Made by a program: the position numbers and the translations under genes
Shown: in pieces, positions 47,896-55,948 of the stretch
How the letters are laid out: every line of letters starts with the position of its first letter
Numbering within the stretch: the stretch's first letter is position 1
The notes under the pieces: model-generated
Database searches by the model: none
Seen by the model: the letters and a program-made list of their open reading frames with translations, nothing else
What the model was told of the DNA's origin: nothing
Source of the DNA: PALSA-612 sp964595575
Lineage (GTDB): Bacteria > Actinomycetota > Thermoleophilia > Gaiellales > Gaiellaceae
Length of the DNA: 64,000 bases
Direction: 5' to 3'
NCBI GenBank assembly: GCA_964595575.1
Contig: CAZQRA010000007.1
Location: 1-64,000, forward strand

Positions 47896-49647
47896 CGGGC
47901 GCGAGGAGGGCGGCGCCGGCGGCCTGGGCCTGGTCGCGGCCGCGGGCGCGGCCAGCGCCACTAGACCCGCCCAGCCCACGAGACCTCCGGCCACCGCCAC
48001 CACCGCTCCTGCCGACAAGGCCTCGTTGACCAGGGGCGCGGCGGCGATGGCGGCCATCATGGTCGTCGTCATGGCCGTGGCCGCCAGGCCGAAGACCGCT
48101 CCGTAGCGCGCTGGGTCGGCCTCGCGCTGGACGGCGGTCTCGAAGAGGGTGTCGGTGGTGCCGTCGACGAGCCCGATCCCTGCCAGGAGGAGGAGGGCGG
48201 TGGGCGGGCTCTCGGTCAGGCCGAGGAGGAGGAGGAGCGCAGCCATGAGCACGAGCCCCACCCCGATCCAGCGCTCCGAGCCGACGCTGGCCACGGTCGT
48301 CCCCACCAGCGCTTGGCCTACGGCCAAGCCGGCAGCCAAGGCCGCCAGCGCGAAGCCGTACCCGCCCGGGCCGAAGCCGAGCTGCCCCTCGAAGAGCCGG
48401 GGCAGGGTGGCATTGGTGAGGCCGGTAGCGAGCGTGGCGGCCGCGAACGCGCCCACGAGCACGAGGAGCGGGCGCTGGCGGACGAGGTACCGGGCCGCGC
48501 TCTCGTCGGGCCGGCCGAGGCCCCTGCCCCTGCCCGGCGCCCCCTCTCGGCCGGGAAGGGAGGCAAAGAGCACCGTCGCCGCCAGGAACGTGGCCAGGTC
48601 GGCGAGGAGGGCCGAGAGCGGGCCCAGGGCCTCGAGGGCGATGCCCGCCCCCAGCGCCCCCAGAGCCATGGAGGCGTCCTTGGCGATGCCGATGCCTGCG
48701 TTGGCGGCGGCCAGCTCGCAGGAGGGGAGGAGGGCGGGCACGAGGGCGGGGACGGCGGCGTTGGAGAGGGCGGCCAGGCCCCCGGCCAGGGCGATGGCAG
48801 CGTAGACGAGCGATGGAGCAGGGAGGAGGACGCCGGCGATGGCGACGCCGATCGACAGGCCCCGCCCCAGCTCCACCGCCACCAGAAGCCGGGTCTTCGA
48901 CACTCGGTCGACGACCACGGCGGCAAGCCCCCCTCCCAGGATGGGGGGAGCCAGCCTGGCGAGGAGAAGCCCTGCCGAGGCGGCGGTGGAGCCTGTCTCG
49001 TGGAACATCCAGCCCACGAGGGCGGCCAGGGTGAGCCACGAGCCTAGGTGGGAGACGAGCTTGGCGGCGGCCAGGCGGCGGTAGCAGGGACGGCCCAGGG
49101 GACGGGCCAGTCGGCCAAGCTGGATGGGCGGCTCCGACGCCGGGGGCCGAGCCACGAGCACGACCAGGGCGATCGCCCCCAGCCCGATGAGGAGGTCGCC
49201 CAGGGAGAAGGTGTTGGCCAGGGGAACCTGGCGGGGCAGGGCGAACACGTCTCCCAGGAACCACAGGCGGTCGGCCTCCGCCGACACGTTCCCGCCCGGG
49301 TCGATACCGGCAGCGCGGGCGGCGGTGGGGGAGAGGGGCATGCGGCCGCCGTTGGCGGCGATGGCGATGGCGTTGAGGAGCAGCCCGGCGAAGACGAGGA
49401 GGAAGGGCCGGGTGCGGAGGTTGGCCAGGGCGAAGAGGAGGAGGAGGGCATAGCTCCAGAGGTGGAGCTGCGCCCGCGCGCCCTCCCCGAGGCCGGCTCC
49501 CAAGCGGGAGAAGATGGCGATCTGCGCTCCCAGGGCGACGAGGACGAGCCAGCCGTGGCGGACGGGAAGGGATCGTAGACGGCTGACGCGGCCGCCGAGG
49601 ACGACGGCGAGAACGAGCCCTAGGGCCAGGCTGGGCAGGAGAAACAC
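47863..49647 (-). CDS. DUF5317 - MFS transporter fusion
   Basis: 594-residue membrane protein. Residues 1-165 form a DUF5317-like unit of about five helices, with the marks NGGRMPLS, LWFLGDVFALP and ANTFSLGDLLIGLG. After a linker (about 166-190) a 12-helix MFS domain follows (about 190-570), with GGGLAAVVVDRVSKTRLL as the motif A loop. DUF5317 normally stands alone. The substrate is unknown. It begins 1 nt after the HD-GYP gene and is probably cotranscribed with it. The GTG start has no obvious own promoter. Confidence 0.82.
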   Translation of the reverse strand: MFLLPSLALGLVLAVVLGGRVSRLRSLPVRHGWLVLVALGAQIAIFSRLGAGLGEGARAQLHLWSYALLLLFALANLRTRPFLLVFAGLLLNAIAIAANGGRMPLSPTAARAAGIDPGGNVSAEADRLWFLGDVFALPRQVPLANTFSLGDLLIGLGAIALVVLVARPPASEPPIQLGRLARPLGRPCYRRLAAAKLVSHLGSWLTLAALVGWMFHETGSTAASAGLLLARLAPPILGGGLAAVVVDRVSKTRLLVAVELGRGLSIGVAIAGVLLPAPSLVYAAIALAGGLAALSNAAVPALVPALLPSCELAAANAGIGIAKDASMALGALGAGIALEALGPLSALLADLATFLAATVLFASLPGREGAPGRGRGLGRPDESAARYLVRQRPLLVLVGAFAAATLATGLTNATLPRLFEGQLGFGPGGYGFALAALAAGLAVGQALVGTTVASVGSERWIGVGLVLMAALLLLLGLTESPPTALLLLAGIGLVDGTTDTLFETAVQREADPARYGAVFGLAATAMTTTMMAAIAAAPLVNEALSAGAVVAVAGGLVGWAGLVALAAPAAATRPRPPAPPSSRPSPEQALEAHR

Positions 49648-49648
49648 G

Positions 49649-51601
49649 CTAGGTCCCTCCTTGCACAGCCGTGAGGACGCGGCCCGATCCCGACCGGGCG
49701 GCCGGTCGCGCCCTCGCTAGGCGAGGGACGGGGACGCCGGCGCAGCCGCGGAGCGCGATTTCCACCCGGCTGGGAACACGGCCCCCGAAGGCGAGGACGA
49801 GGAAGCCGCTTGTGCCCTCCTCGCCGGGGCTGCGGAGAGGAAGGGCCACGTACGTTCCTTCGCGGCCTACCTCCGTCCCTGAGCAGACGAGCAGGTCGTG
49901 GGGGAGCTCGGCGTCCCGCACCAGCCAGCTCGTGAGGGCGGTCTGGGTGGGGCGGGCTGCTCGCCAGCCCCACTCGCCGAGGAGCGCTCCCTCCAGGCTC
50001 CGCTCGTCCCAGCGGACGATGCCGGCCCAGCGGAGCCCGGGCCTGCGAGGAAGGGACGAGGCGACCCGCTCGATGCTCGTCCCCAGGTCGGTGCCCTCCT
50101 CGAGAGCCGCCCGCAGCCGGCGGCCCAGGCGCCCTCCCCGCCAGGTGTCTGCCCGCAGGGCCAGGGCAGCTGTCGAGGCAGCTCCCAGGAGGACGAGGCC
50201 GGGGACTTCCTGCCCCAGCCCGACGAGGAGGAGGCCAGCCACCCCGCCGGCCACCGTCAACCCCCCGCGGAGGCGGAGACGGAGGGCCTCGGGCCTCAGC
50301 CGGCCGCTCGAGCGCCGCAGGGCGCGGCGAAGGCTCCGACGCTCGGCCGCCGACAGCGCCCGCTCGAGGCGGTGGCCGCGGCGGATGGCAACGAACGCCC
50401 GGGCGACCAGGGGATGGAACTGGGATCCTGCCTGGCGCTCGATCTCGGCCAGGGCCTCCTCGGTCGACAGGGCCGGCCGGTAGGCGCGGTGGGAGGTCAT
50501 GGCGTCGAACGTGTCGGCCACGGTCAAAAGGTGAGCCGACAGCGGCAGGTCGTCGGCCCCCACGCCGTAGTAGCCTCGACCGTCGAGCCGCTCGTGGTGG
50601 TACTCCACGGCCCGCGCCTCCTCGGCCACGAGGGTGAAGTGGCGGAGGAGGCGGGCCGACAGGCGAGGGTGCCGGCGAACCGTCTCCCACTCCTCGGGGT
50701 CGAGGGCCCCGGGCTTGACGAGAATGGAGGTGTCGACCGCGATCTTGCCCAGGTCGTGGAGCCTCCCTGCCCAGGCTAGGCGGGAGACGTGGGGCGACGA
50801 CAGGCCGAGCCCTTCCGCCAGCTGGCGCACGTAGTCCCCCACCCGCTGGGAGTGACGGAAGGTCGACGGGTCGCGCTCGTCGACGACGTTGGCCAGGGCC
50901 TCCAGCGCCCGGGCCGTCTCCCCATGGAGCATGGCCAGGCGAGCGAGGGCCTGGTAGGCGACCACGAGGAGGGGGACGAGGGCCAGAGCGTCCCAGGGGT
51001 TCCGCTCAGCGAGGAGGGCAAGACAGGTGCCGATCGCTCCCTCGGCCAGGGACGTAGCCGGCCGGACGGCCGAGCTCAGGACCGCTCTCGGCGAGAGCCC
51101 GGAGTGGAGGGAGATGACCAAGCTCACCAGCCCGACGTTCACGGTGGCGTAGCTCGTCAGGAGGGCGAGGATGGGGAGGAGGTCGCGAGGGAGGCTGACC
51201 GAGCCTGCGGTCCCCCCCAGGGCCTCGAAGGCGAGCCCCCCGGCCAAGGTGGCCAGGGCAAAGACGGAGGCGTTGAAGCCGATCTTGCGCCAGGCCGAGC
51301 CCCGCACCGTGTCCGCGAAGAGGACGCCGATCCCGGCGAGGAGGGCCGCCGCCCAGGGCCCCACGAGGAGCGCCGCTCCCATGTGGATGCCGGAGGAGAA
51401 GCTGAAGTTGCCGCTCGGGGGGTCGAGCGAGCGGGCCGGGGGCGAGACCTCGAACAGCTCGGCGGCGACCACCGCCGCGGCCAGCAGGGCGAGCGTGGAC
51501 GGGGGCAGCGCCGCCGCCTGAAGGCCGGCCGCCGCCCCCGCGGCCAAGCCGGCGGCCAGCGTCAGGCCGACGAGCGCAGGCGCAGCTCTTCCTGCTCCCA
51601 T
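49649..51601 (-). CDS. HD-GYP domain membrane protein
   Basis: 650 residues. An N-terminal membrane sensor with about seven helices (about 8-222) is followed by an HD-GYP domain (about 235-400) and two more helices near 430-470, then a soluble C-terminal part with a GAF-like look (about 490-625). The metal pair is H282-D283 in RLHDLGKIA, with HHERLDGRGYY at 335-345 and FDAMTSHRAYRP. The GYP tripeptide reads GYY. Likely a cyclic-di-GMP or related phosphodiesterase. Substrate and signal are unknown. Confidence 0.85.
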   Translation of the reverse strand: MGAGRAAPALVGLTLAAGLAAGAAAGLQAAALPPSTLALLAAAVVAAELFEVSPPARSLDPPSGNFSFSSGIHMGAALLVGPWAAALLAGIGVLFADTVRGSAWRKIGFNASVFALATLAGGLAFEALGGTAGSVSLPRDLLPILALLTSYATVNVGLVSLVISLHSGLSPRAVLSSAVRPATSLAEGAIGTCLALLAERNPWDALALVPLLVVAYQALARLAMLHGETARALEALANVVDERDPSTFRHSQRVGDYVRQLAEGLGLSSPHVSRLAWAGRLHDLGKIAVDTSILVKPGALDPEEWETVRRHPRLSARLLRHFTLVAEEARAVEYHHERLDGRGYYGVGADDLPLSAHLLTVADTFDAMTSHRAYRPALSTEEALAEIERQAGSQFHPLVARAFVAIRRGHRLERALSAAERRSLRRALRRSSGRLRPEALRLRLRGGLTVAGGVAGLLLVGLGQEVPGLVLLGAASTAALALRADTWRGGRLGRRLRAALEEGTDLGTSIERVASSLPRRPGLRWAGIVRWDERSLEGALLGEWGWRAARPTQTALTSWLVRDAELPHDLLVCSGTEVGREGTYVALPLRSPGEEGTSGFLVLAFGGRVPSRVEIALRGCAGVPVPRLARARPAARSGSGRVLTAVQGGT

Positions 51602-51653
51602 GCCCCCGGAGTCGGCTCGACCCCTCGAGCGCTTTAGCCTTCGAGAAGGAGCC

Positions 51654-51734
51654 CTAGTTCCACTTGTTGCCGGCGCCGGCCGCCAGCAAGAGCGCGGCCA
51701 GGAGCGTCAGGCGGTAGATCCAAGCCTTGGTCAT
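51654..51734 (-). CDS. 26-residue membrane peptide ending in KWN
   Basis: The peptide has a short basic head (MTKAWIYR), one hydrophobic helix (about 9-20) and the tail GAGNKWN. The ATG at 51734 is preceded by AGGAAGGA at a proper distance. The KWN ending also appears in the 60-residue protein at 10857-11039 (ADKWNQ). It stands alone between the HD-GYP gene and dapA. Too short for usual gene finders, and coding status rests on the ribosome binding site and amphipathic design. Confidence 0.5.
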   Translation of the reverse strand: MTKAWIYRLTLLAALLLAAGAGNKWN

Positions 51735-51828
51735 CGTCCGTCCTTCCTGTCGAGGGAGGCCGCGGAGCGCGGCCGGGACGATTCTCAGGTTGGGCGGCCC
51801 CCTCCTCGATAGCAATCCCCCGAACGAG

Positions 51829-51834
51829 TACAAT
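51829..51834 (+). promoter_or_regulatory. Leaderless-type -10 box TACAAT
   Basis: Exactly 6 nt before the dapA GTG at 51841. It matches TATAAT at five of six positions. Confidence 0.6.
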
Positions 51835-51840
51835 CGCCCC

Positions 51841-52725
51841 GTGCTCGGCGAGGTGCTCACCGCGATCGTGACGCCCTTCCGCGAGGACGGATCGATCGAC
51901 TTCCACCGCTTCGCCACCCTCGCCCACTACCTGGTCGACCACGGCTCTGACGGCATCGTCGTGGCCGGGACCACGGGGGAGTCGCCGACCCTGTCCGAGG
52001 ACGAGCGCCTGGAGCTCTTCCGGGTGGCGGTGGGGGCGGTGGGCGACAGGGCCACCGTCATCGCCGGCACCGGCACCTACTCCACCGCCGACTCGGCGCG
52101 CCTGACCGAGAAGGCGCACCACCTGGGCGTGGACGGCTTCCTCGTCGTCACCCCCTACTACAACAAGCCTCCCCAGCGGGGTATCGTCGAGCACTTCCGG
52201 GCCGTGGCCGCGGCCAGCGACAGGCCCATCATCGTCTACAACATCCCCGGGCGGGTGGTGGTGAACATCGAGCCCGCCACCATGGCCAAGCTGGCCGAGA
52301 TCCCCACGGTGCGGGCGGTGAAGCAGGCCTACGACGACCTCGCTCAAGCCCGCTTCATCGTCGAGGAGACCGGCCTCGACCTCTACGCCGGCGACGACAA
52401 CCTCGTCTTCCCCTTCCTCGAGGTGGGCGGCCTGGGAGGCGTGTGCGTGCATACCCACATCGTGGGGCCCCAGGTGAAGGAGATGGTGCGCCTCTACAAG
52501 GCGGGCGATCGAGCGCAGGCTCGCCGCATCCACGAGCAGCTCCAGCCTGCGTACGACCTGCTCAAGGTGGTGGTCAACCCCATCGCCATCAAGGCGGCGC
52601 TCAACATGCTCGGCCACGAGGTCGGGGGCCTGCGCCTCCCCCTGGTGGAGGCCTTGCCCGAGGAGGCGGAGGCGATTCGCGGCTGCCTCGAGCGCCTGGG
52701 CGTGCTTGCCCCCGCCCGGGCCTGA
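51841..52725 (+). CDS. dapA: 4-hydroxy-tetrahydrodipicolinate synthase
   Basis: Condenses pyruvate and aspartate semialdehyde in lysine/diaminopimelate synthesis. 294 residues. Schiff-base K161 in RAVKQA, catalytic Y133 in VYNIPGR, T44-T45 in AGTTGESPTL and Y107 in TPYYNKP are all in their usual numbering. GTG 51841 is chosen over upstream in-frame codons because it gives the family N-terminus and has a TACAAT box 6 nt before it. Confidence 0.96.
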   Translation: MLGEVLTAIVTPFREDGSIDFHRFATLAHYLVDHGSDGIVVAGTTGESPTLSEDERLELFRVAVGAVGDRATVIAGTGTYSTADSARLTEKAHHLGVDGFLVVTPYYNKPPQRGIVEHFRAVAAASDRPIIVYNIPGRVVVNIEPATMAKLAEIPTVRAVKQAYDDLAQARFIVEETGLDLYAGDDNLVFPFLEVGGLGGVCVHTHIVGPQVKEMVRLYKAGDRAQARRIHEQLQPAYDLLKVVVNPIAIKAALNMLGHEVGGLRLPLVEALPEEAEAIRGCLERLGVLAPARA

Positions 52726-52741
52726 CCGCGACCGTCAGGGC

Positions 52742-52747
52742 TACTAT
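52742..52747 (+). promoter_or_regulatory. Leaderless-type -10 box TACTAT
   Basis: Exactly 6 nt before the rnj GTG at 52754. Confidence 0.5.
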
Positions 52748-52753
52748 CCAGGG

Positions 52754-54412
52754 GTGACCGGCTCACCTCTGCGCATCATCCCCCTGGGCGGCCTGGGCGA
52801 GGTCGGCAAGAACATGACCCTGCTCGAGACCGACAAGGGGGGGCTCCTGATCGACGCCGGGCTCGCCTTCCCCCGGGACGAGCACCTCGGCGTCGACCTC
52901 GTGCTCCCCGACTTCTCCTACCTCGCGGAGAGCCGCGTCGTCCTCCACGGCGTCGTCCTCACCCACGCCCACGAGGACCACGTGGGCGCCCTTCCCTACC
53001 TCGTCCGCAGGGTAGAGGTGCCGTGGGTGTACGGCACCCGCCTCACCCTGGGCCTCGTCCAGCCGAAGCTGGACGAGCACGGGGTGGCTTCCCGCACCCA
53101 GCTCGTGGAGGTGCGCCCCGAGGACGGTCCCTTCCAGGTAGGCCCGTTCCGCGTCGAGCTCGTGCGCATGGCCCACTCGGTGCCCGACAACGTGGCCGTG
53201 GTGGTGGAGAGCGAGGGGCTCCGCATCCTCCACACGAGCGACTACAAGCTCGACCACACCCCCATCGACGGCTTCCGCACCGACGTCGGCCGCCTGGCCG
53301 AGCTGGGGAGTCGGGGCGTGGATCTCATGCTGGGGGACTCCACCAACGCCGAGCGGCCCGGGTTCACCGGCTCCGAGCGTCTGGTAGGGGAGGCGTTTCG
53401 CCAGATCATCCCTCTGCGCAAGGGGCGCGTGCTCGTAGCCTCGTTTGCCTCCAACGTCCACCGGATGCAGCAGGCGATCGACGTGGCGGTGGAGTGCGGG
53501 CGGAAGGTGTGCGTCGTGGGCCGCTCCATGCGCAAGAACCTCAACATCGCCCGCACGCTCGGCTACATGCAGGTTCCCGAGGGCACGCTCATTCGGCCGG
53601 CCGAGCTGCGGGACTACCCTCCCCACCAGGTCCTCATCCTCTGCACGGGAAGCCAGGGGGAGCCCCTGTCCGCCCTCACCCGGATCGCCTACCGCGACCA
53701 CCCTTCCGTGGCCGTCGAGCGCGGCGACACGGTCATCATCTCGGCCAAGCCCGTCCCCGGCAACGAGCTGCGCGTCCACGACACCATCAACCAGCTGGCC
53801 CGTATCGGGGCCGAGGTGCTCCACCAGGAGATCGCGCCCGTGCACGTGTCCGGGCACGGCAACGCTGAGGAGGTGCGGACCGTCCTCTCCCTGGTGCGGC
53901 CCAAGGCGGTGATGCCCGTCCACGGGGAGTTCCGCATGCTGGCCGCCCAGGCCCGCATGGCCCAGGAGGCGGGAGTTCCTTCCCAGGGCATCGTCCTGGC
54001 CGAGAACGGCTCCGTGGTCGAGCTCTCCAGCCGAGGAGTCCGACTGGCCGGCCAGGTGGAGGCCGGCGTCACCTTCGTCGACGGCTTGGCCGTCGGCGAC
54101 ATCACCGACGTGGCGCTCCGCGACCGCAAGCGGCTCTCCGAGGACGGGGTAGTGATCGTGGTCGCCACGTTGACGAGCTCGAACGGCCGGCGATCGGCGG
54201 CCCCCGAGCTCGTGGCCCGGGGCTTCGCCGAGGCCGACGATCTCCGCGAGGACCTACGCCGAGAAGCCGAGCGGGTGCTCGACCAGTGCCTGGCCGGGGA
54301 CATCCTGGAGGTCAAGCTGCTCCAGGAGCACCTGCATGACGGCCTCGGTCGCCTGATCTACGACCGCACCCGCCGCCGCCCGCTCATCCTGCCCGTGGTC
54401 GTGGAAGTGTGA
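52754..54412 (+). CDS. rnj: Ribonuclease J
   Basis: Beta-CASP metallo-beta-lactamase nuclease with 5'-3' exo- and endonuclease activity, central to RNA decay where RNase E is weak or absent. 552 residues. The zinc motif THAHEDH has H71, H73, D75 and H76. GDSTNAERPGFTGSE, SFASNVHRMQQ and HVSGHGNAEE mark the beta-CASP part. A C-terminal domain of about 100 residues follows. The frame extends upstream, but GTG 52754 fits the leaderless pattern. The gene order dapA-rnj-ftsK is widely conserved. Confidence 0.95.
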   Translation: MTGSPLRIIPLGGLGEVGKNMTLLETDKGGLLIDAGLAFPRDEHLGVDLVLPDFSYLAESRVVLHGVVLTHAHEDHVGALPYLVRRVEVPWVYGTRLTLGLVQPKLDEHGVASRTQLVEVRPEDGPFQVGPFRVELVRMAHSVPDNVAVVVESEGLRILHTSDYKLDHTPIDGFRTDVGRLAELGSRGVDLMLGDSTNAERPGFTGSERLVGEAFRQIIPLRKGRVLVASFASNVHRMQQAIDVAVECGRKVCVVGRSMRKNLNIARTLGYMQVPEGTLIRPAELRDYPPHQVLILCTGSQGEPLSALTRIAYRDHPSVAVERGDTVIISAKPVPGNELRVHDTINQLARIGAEVLHQEIAPVHVSGHGNAEEVRTVLSLVRPKAVMPVHGEFRMLAAQARMAQEAGVPSQGIVLAENGSVVELSSRGVRLAGQVEAGVTFVDGLAVGDITDVALRDRKRLSEDGVVIVVATLTSSNGRRSAAPELVARGFAEADDLREDLRREAERVLDQCLAGDILEVKLLQEHLHDGLGRLIYDRTRRRPLILPVVVEV

Positions 54413-54960
54413 GCGCGGTCAGGGCCGAGGACTGGTCTGACGTACTCACGGCCGCCGTGGCCGACGCCGCCACCGCCCGCCGCCTCGTCGTCCAGCTGCG
54501 CGCTTGCGAGGCGGCTGCGCTCGCGTTCTGTCGACTGCTCGAGCGGTGGGCGAGAGGCGACGCCGAGCCGTGCACCCCCGGCAGGCGGGCGGCGGCCTTG
54601 CGCCGGGCTGCCGACCGGGCGGAGACCGCCGTGGCCGGGCTGGAGCAGCCGCTTGCCCGCTACCTCCTGGAGCTGCAGGCCGACACGGCAGAAGGGCGCT
54701 CCTGGTACGGGGAGCCGGGACGAGCCGAGCTGGTCGACTGGGAGCCCGTGCTGGCCCGGGCGGGGGTGCGGGTGGCGCCGACCCGGGTCGCCCAGGCCTA
54801 CCTGGAGCTGGCAGTGCTGGTGCGAGCGCTGGAGGGGCTGACGGCGGCTGCCCGCCTGGGCAGCGTACCCAGCAGAGGATCCTTGTGGGCGGGCCTGTTC
54901 GACCTCCGCGAGAACCTCCTCGGCCCCTGCCTGGACGACCTGCGAGCCTTGGCGGCCTAG
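54409..54960 (+). CDS. Uncharacterised helical protein downstream of rnj
   Basis: 183 residues, Ala/Arg/Leu-rich and nearly all helix, without signal peptide or membrane segment. Visible features are C33, C41 and C55, a WYGEPGRAELVDWEPVLARAG stretch at about 101-121, and a long final helix pair. It is not a family I recognise. The GTG overlaps the rnj stop by 4 nt (GTGA), so it is coupled to RNase J. A role next to RNA decay is only a guess from that. Confidence 0.75.
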   Translation: MSAVRAEDWSDVLTAAVADAATARRLVVQLRACEAAALAFCRLLERWARGDAEPCTPGRRAAALRRAADRAETAVAGLEQPLARYLLELQADTAEGRSWYGEPGRAELVDWEPVLARAGVRVAPTRVAQAYLELAVLVRALEGLTAAARLGSVPSRGSLWAGLFDLRENLLGPCLDDLRALAA

Positions 54961-54964
54961 CGCG

Positions 54965-55834
54965 ATGGGGGACGTGACCCCGCGCCTGGCGGTCGTGGGA
55001 TCGATCAACCTCGACCTGGTGGCGCACGCCGAGCGCCTGCCCCGCCCGGGGGAGACGGTGGCGGCCGCCCGCTTCCAGCGCTACCCCGGCGGCAAGGGGG
55101 CAAACCAAGCCGTGGCGGCGGCCAGGCTGGGCGCCCAGGTGCGCATGATCGGGATGGTGGCCGTGGACGACCTCGCCGACGAGGCCCTCTCGTACCTCGA
55201 GGACGAGGGCGTCGACCTCTCCGGAGTGAGCTGGCTGGCCGAGGAGGAGCACACCGGCGTCGCCCTCGTGGTGGTGGCGGAGAGCGGGGAGAACCAGATC
55301 GTGGCGGTCCCGGGGGCTAACGCCCACCTGCGACCCCAGCACGTCCAGGTGGCGGGCTACGACGGTGTCCTCTGCCAGCTCGAGGTCCCTCTCGACACCG
55401 TAGAGGAGGCGGCCCGCCAGGCCACCGGGCTCTTCTGCCTCAACGCCGCCCCGGCCCGGGAGCTTCCCCCGACCCTGGTGGAGCGAGCCGACGTGGTCGT
55501 CGTCAACCAGTACGAGTACCGCAAGCTGGGGGCAAGGCCGCGGGGGCTGGTCGCCGTCACGCTCGGAGACGAGGGGGCGCGGCTCTTGGAGCAGGGAAGG
55601 GAAGTGGCCCGCGCCCGTCCGCCCAGGGTGCGCCCGGTGGATACGACCGGGGCCGGCGACGCCTTCACCGCCTGCCTGGTCGTCTCCCTACTCGAGGGGC
55701 GGGACCGCGAGGACGCCTTGCGGCGCGCCTGCGCGGCGGGAGCTCTGGCCGCCTCGCGGCCCGGCGCACAGCCGTCCCTGCCGACCGCGGCCGAGGTCGA
55801 GGCTATCCTCCACGCCGGCGCCGCCCCGGGCTAG
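54965..55834 (+). CDS. rbsK: Ribokinase-like sugar kinase (PfkB family)
   Basis: 289 residues. The PfkB signatures are present: GGKGANQAVAAARLGA near residues 40-55 and DTTGAGDAFTACL near 225-237 with the catalytic aspartate. The opening AVVGSINLDLVAHAERLPRPGET is typical of ribokinase. No ribose transporter adjoins it, but a nucleoside ABC importer lies 2.5 kb downstream, so phosphorylating ribose from nucleosides is plausible. Confidence 0.9.
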   Translation: MGDVTPRLAVVGSINLDLVAHAERLPRPGETVAAARFQRYPGGKGANQAVAAARLGAQVRMIGMVAVDDLADEALSYLEDEGVDLSGVSWLAEEEHTGVALVVVAESGENQIVAVPGANAHLRPQHVQVAGYDGVLCQLEVPLDTVEEAARQATGLFCLNAAPARELPPTLVERADVVVVNQYEYRKLGARPRGLVAVTLGDEGARLLEQGREVARARPPRVRPVDTTGAGDAFTACLVVSLLEGRDREDALRRACAAGALAASRPGAQPSLPTAAEVEAILHAGAAPG

Positions 55835-55948
55835 CTAGCGCGGCGCCTCCCCAGGGACGAGGAGGACGAGGCGGAGGACGGGCAGCCTCGGAGGCGCTTG
55901 TCGCCGCCGGGCAAGGTTTGTCGTCTCCAGCGTCGAAAGGAAGGGACG

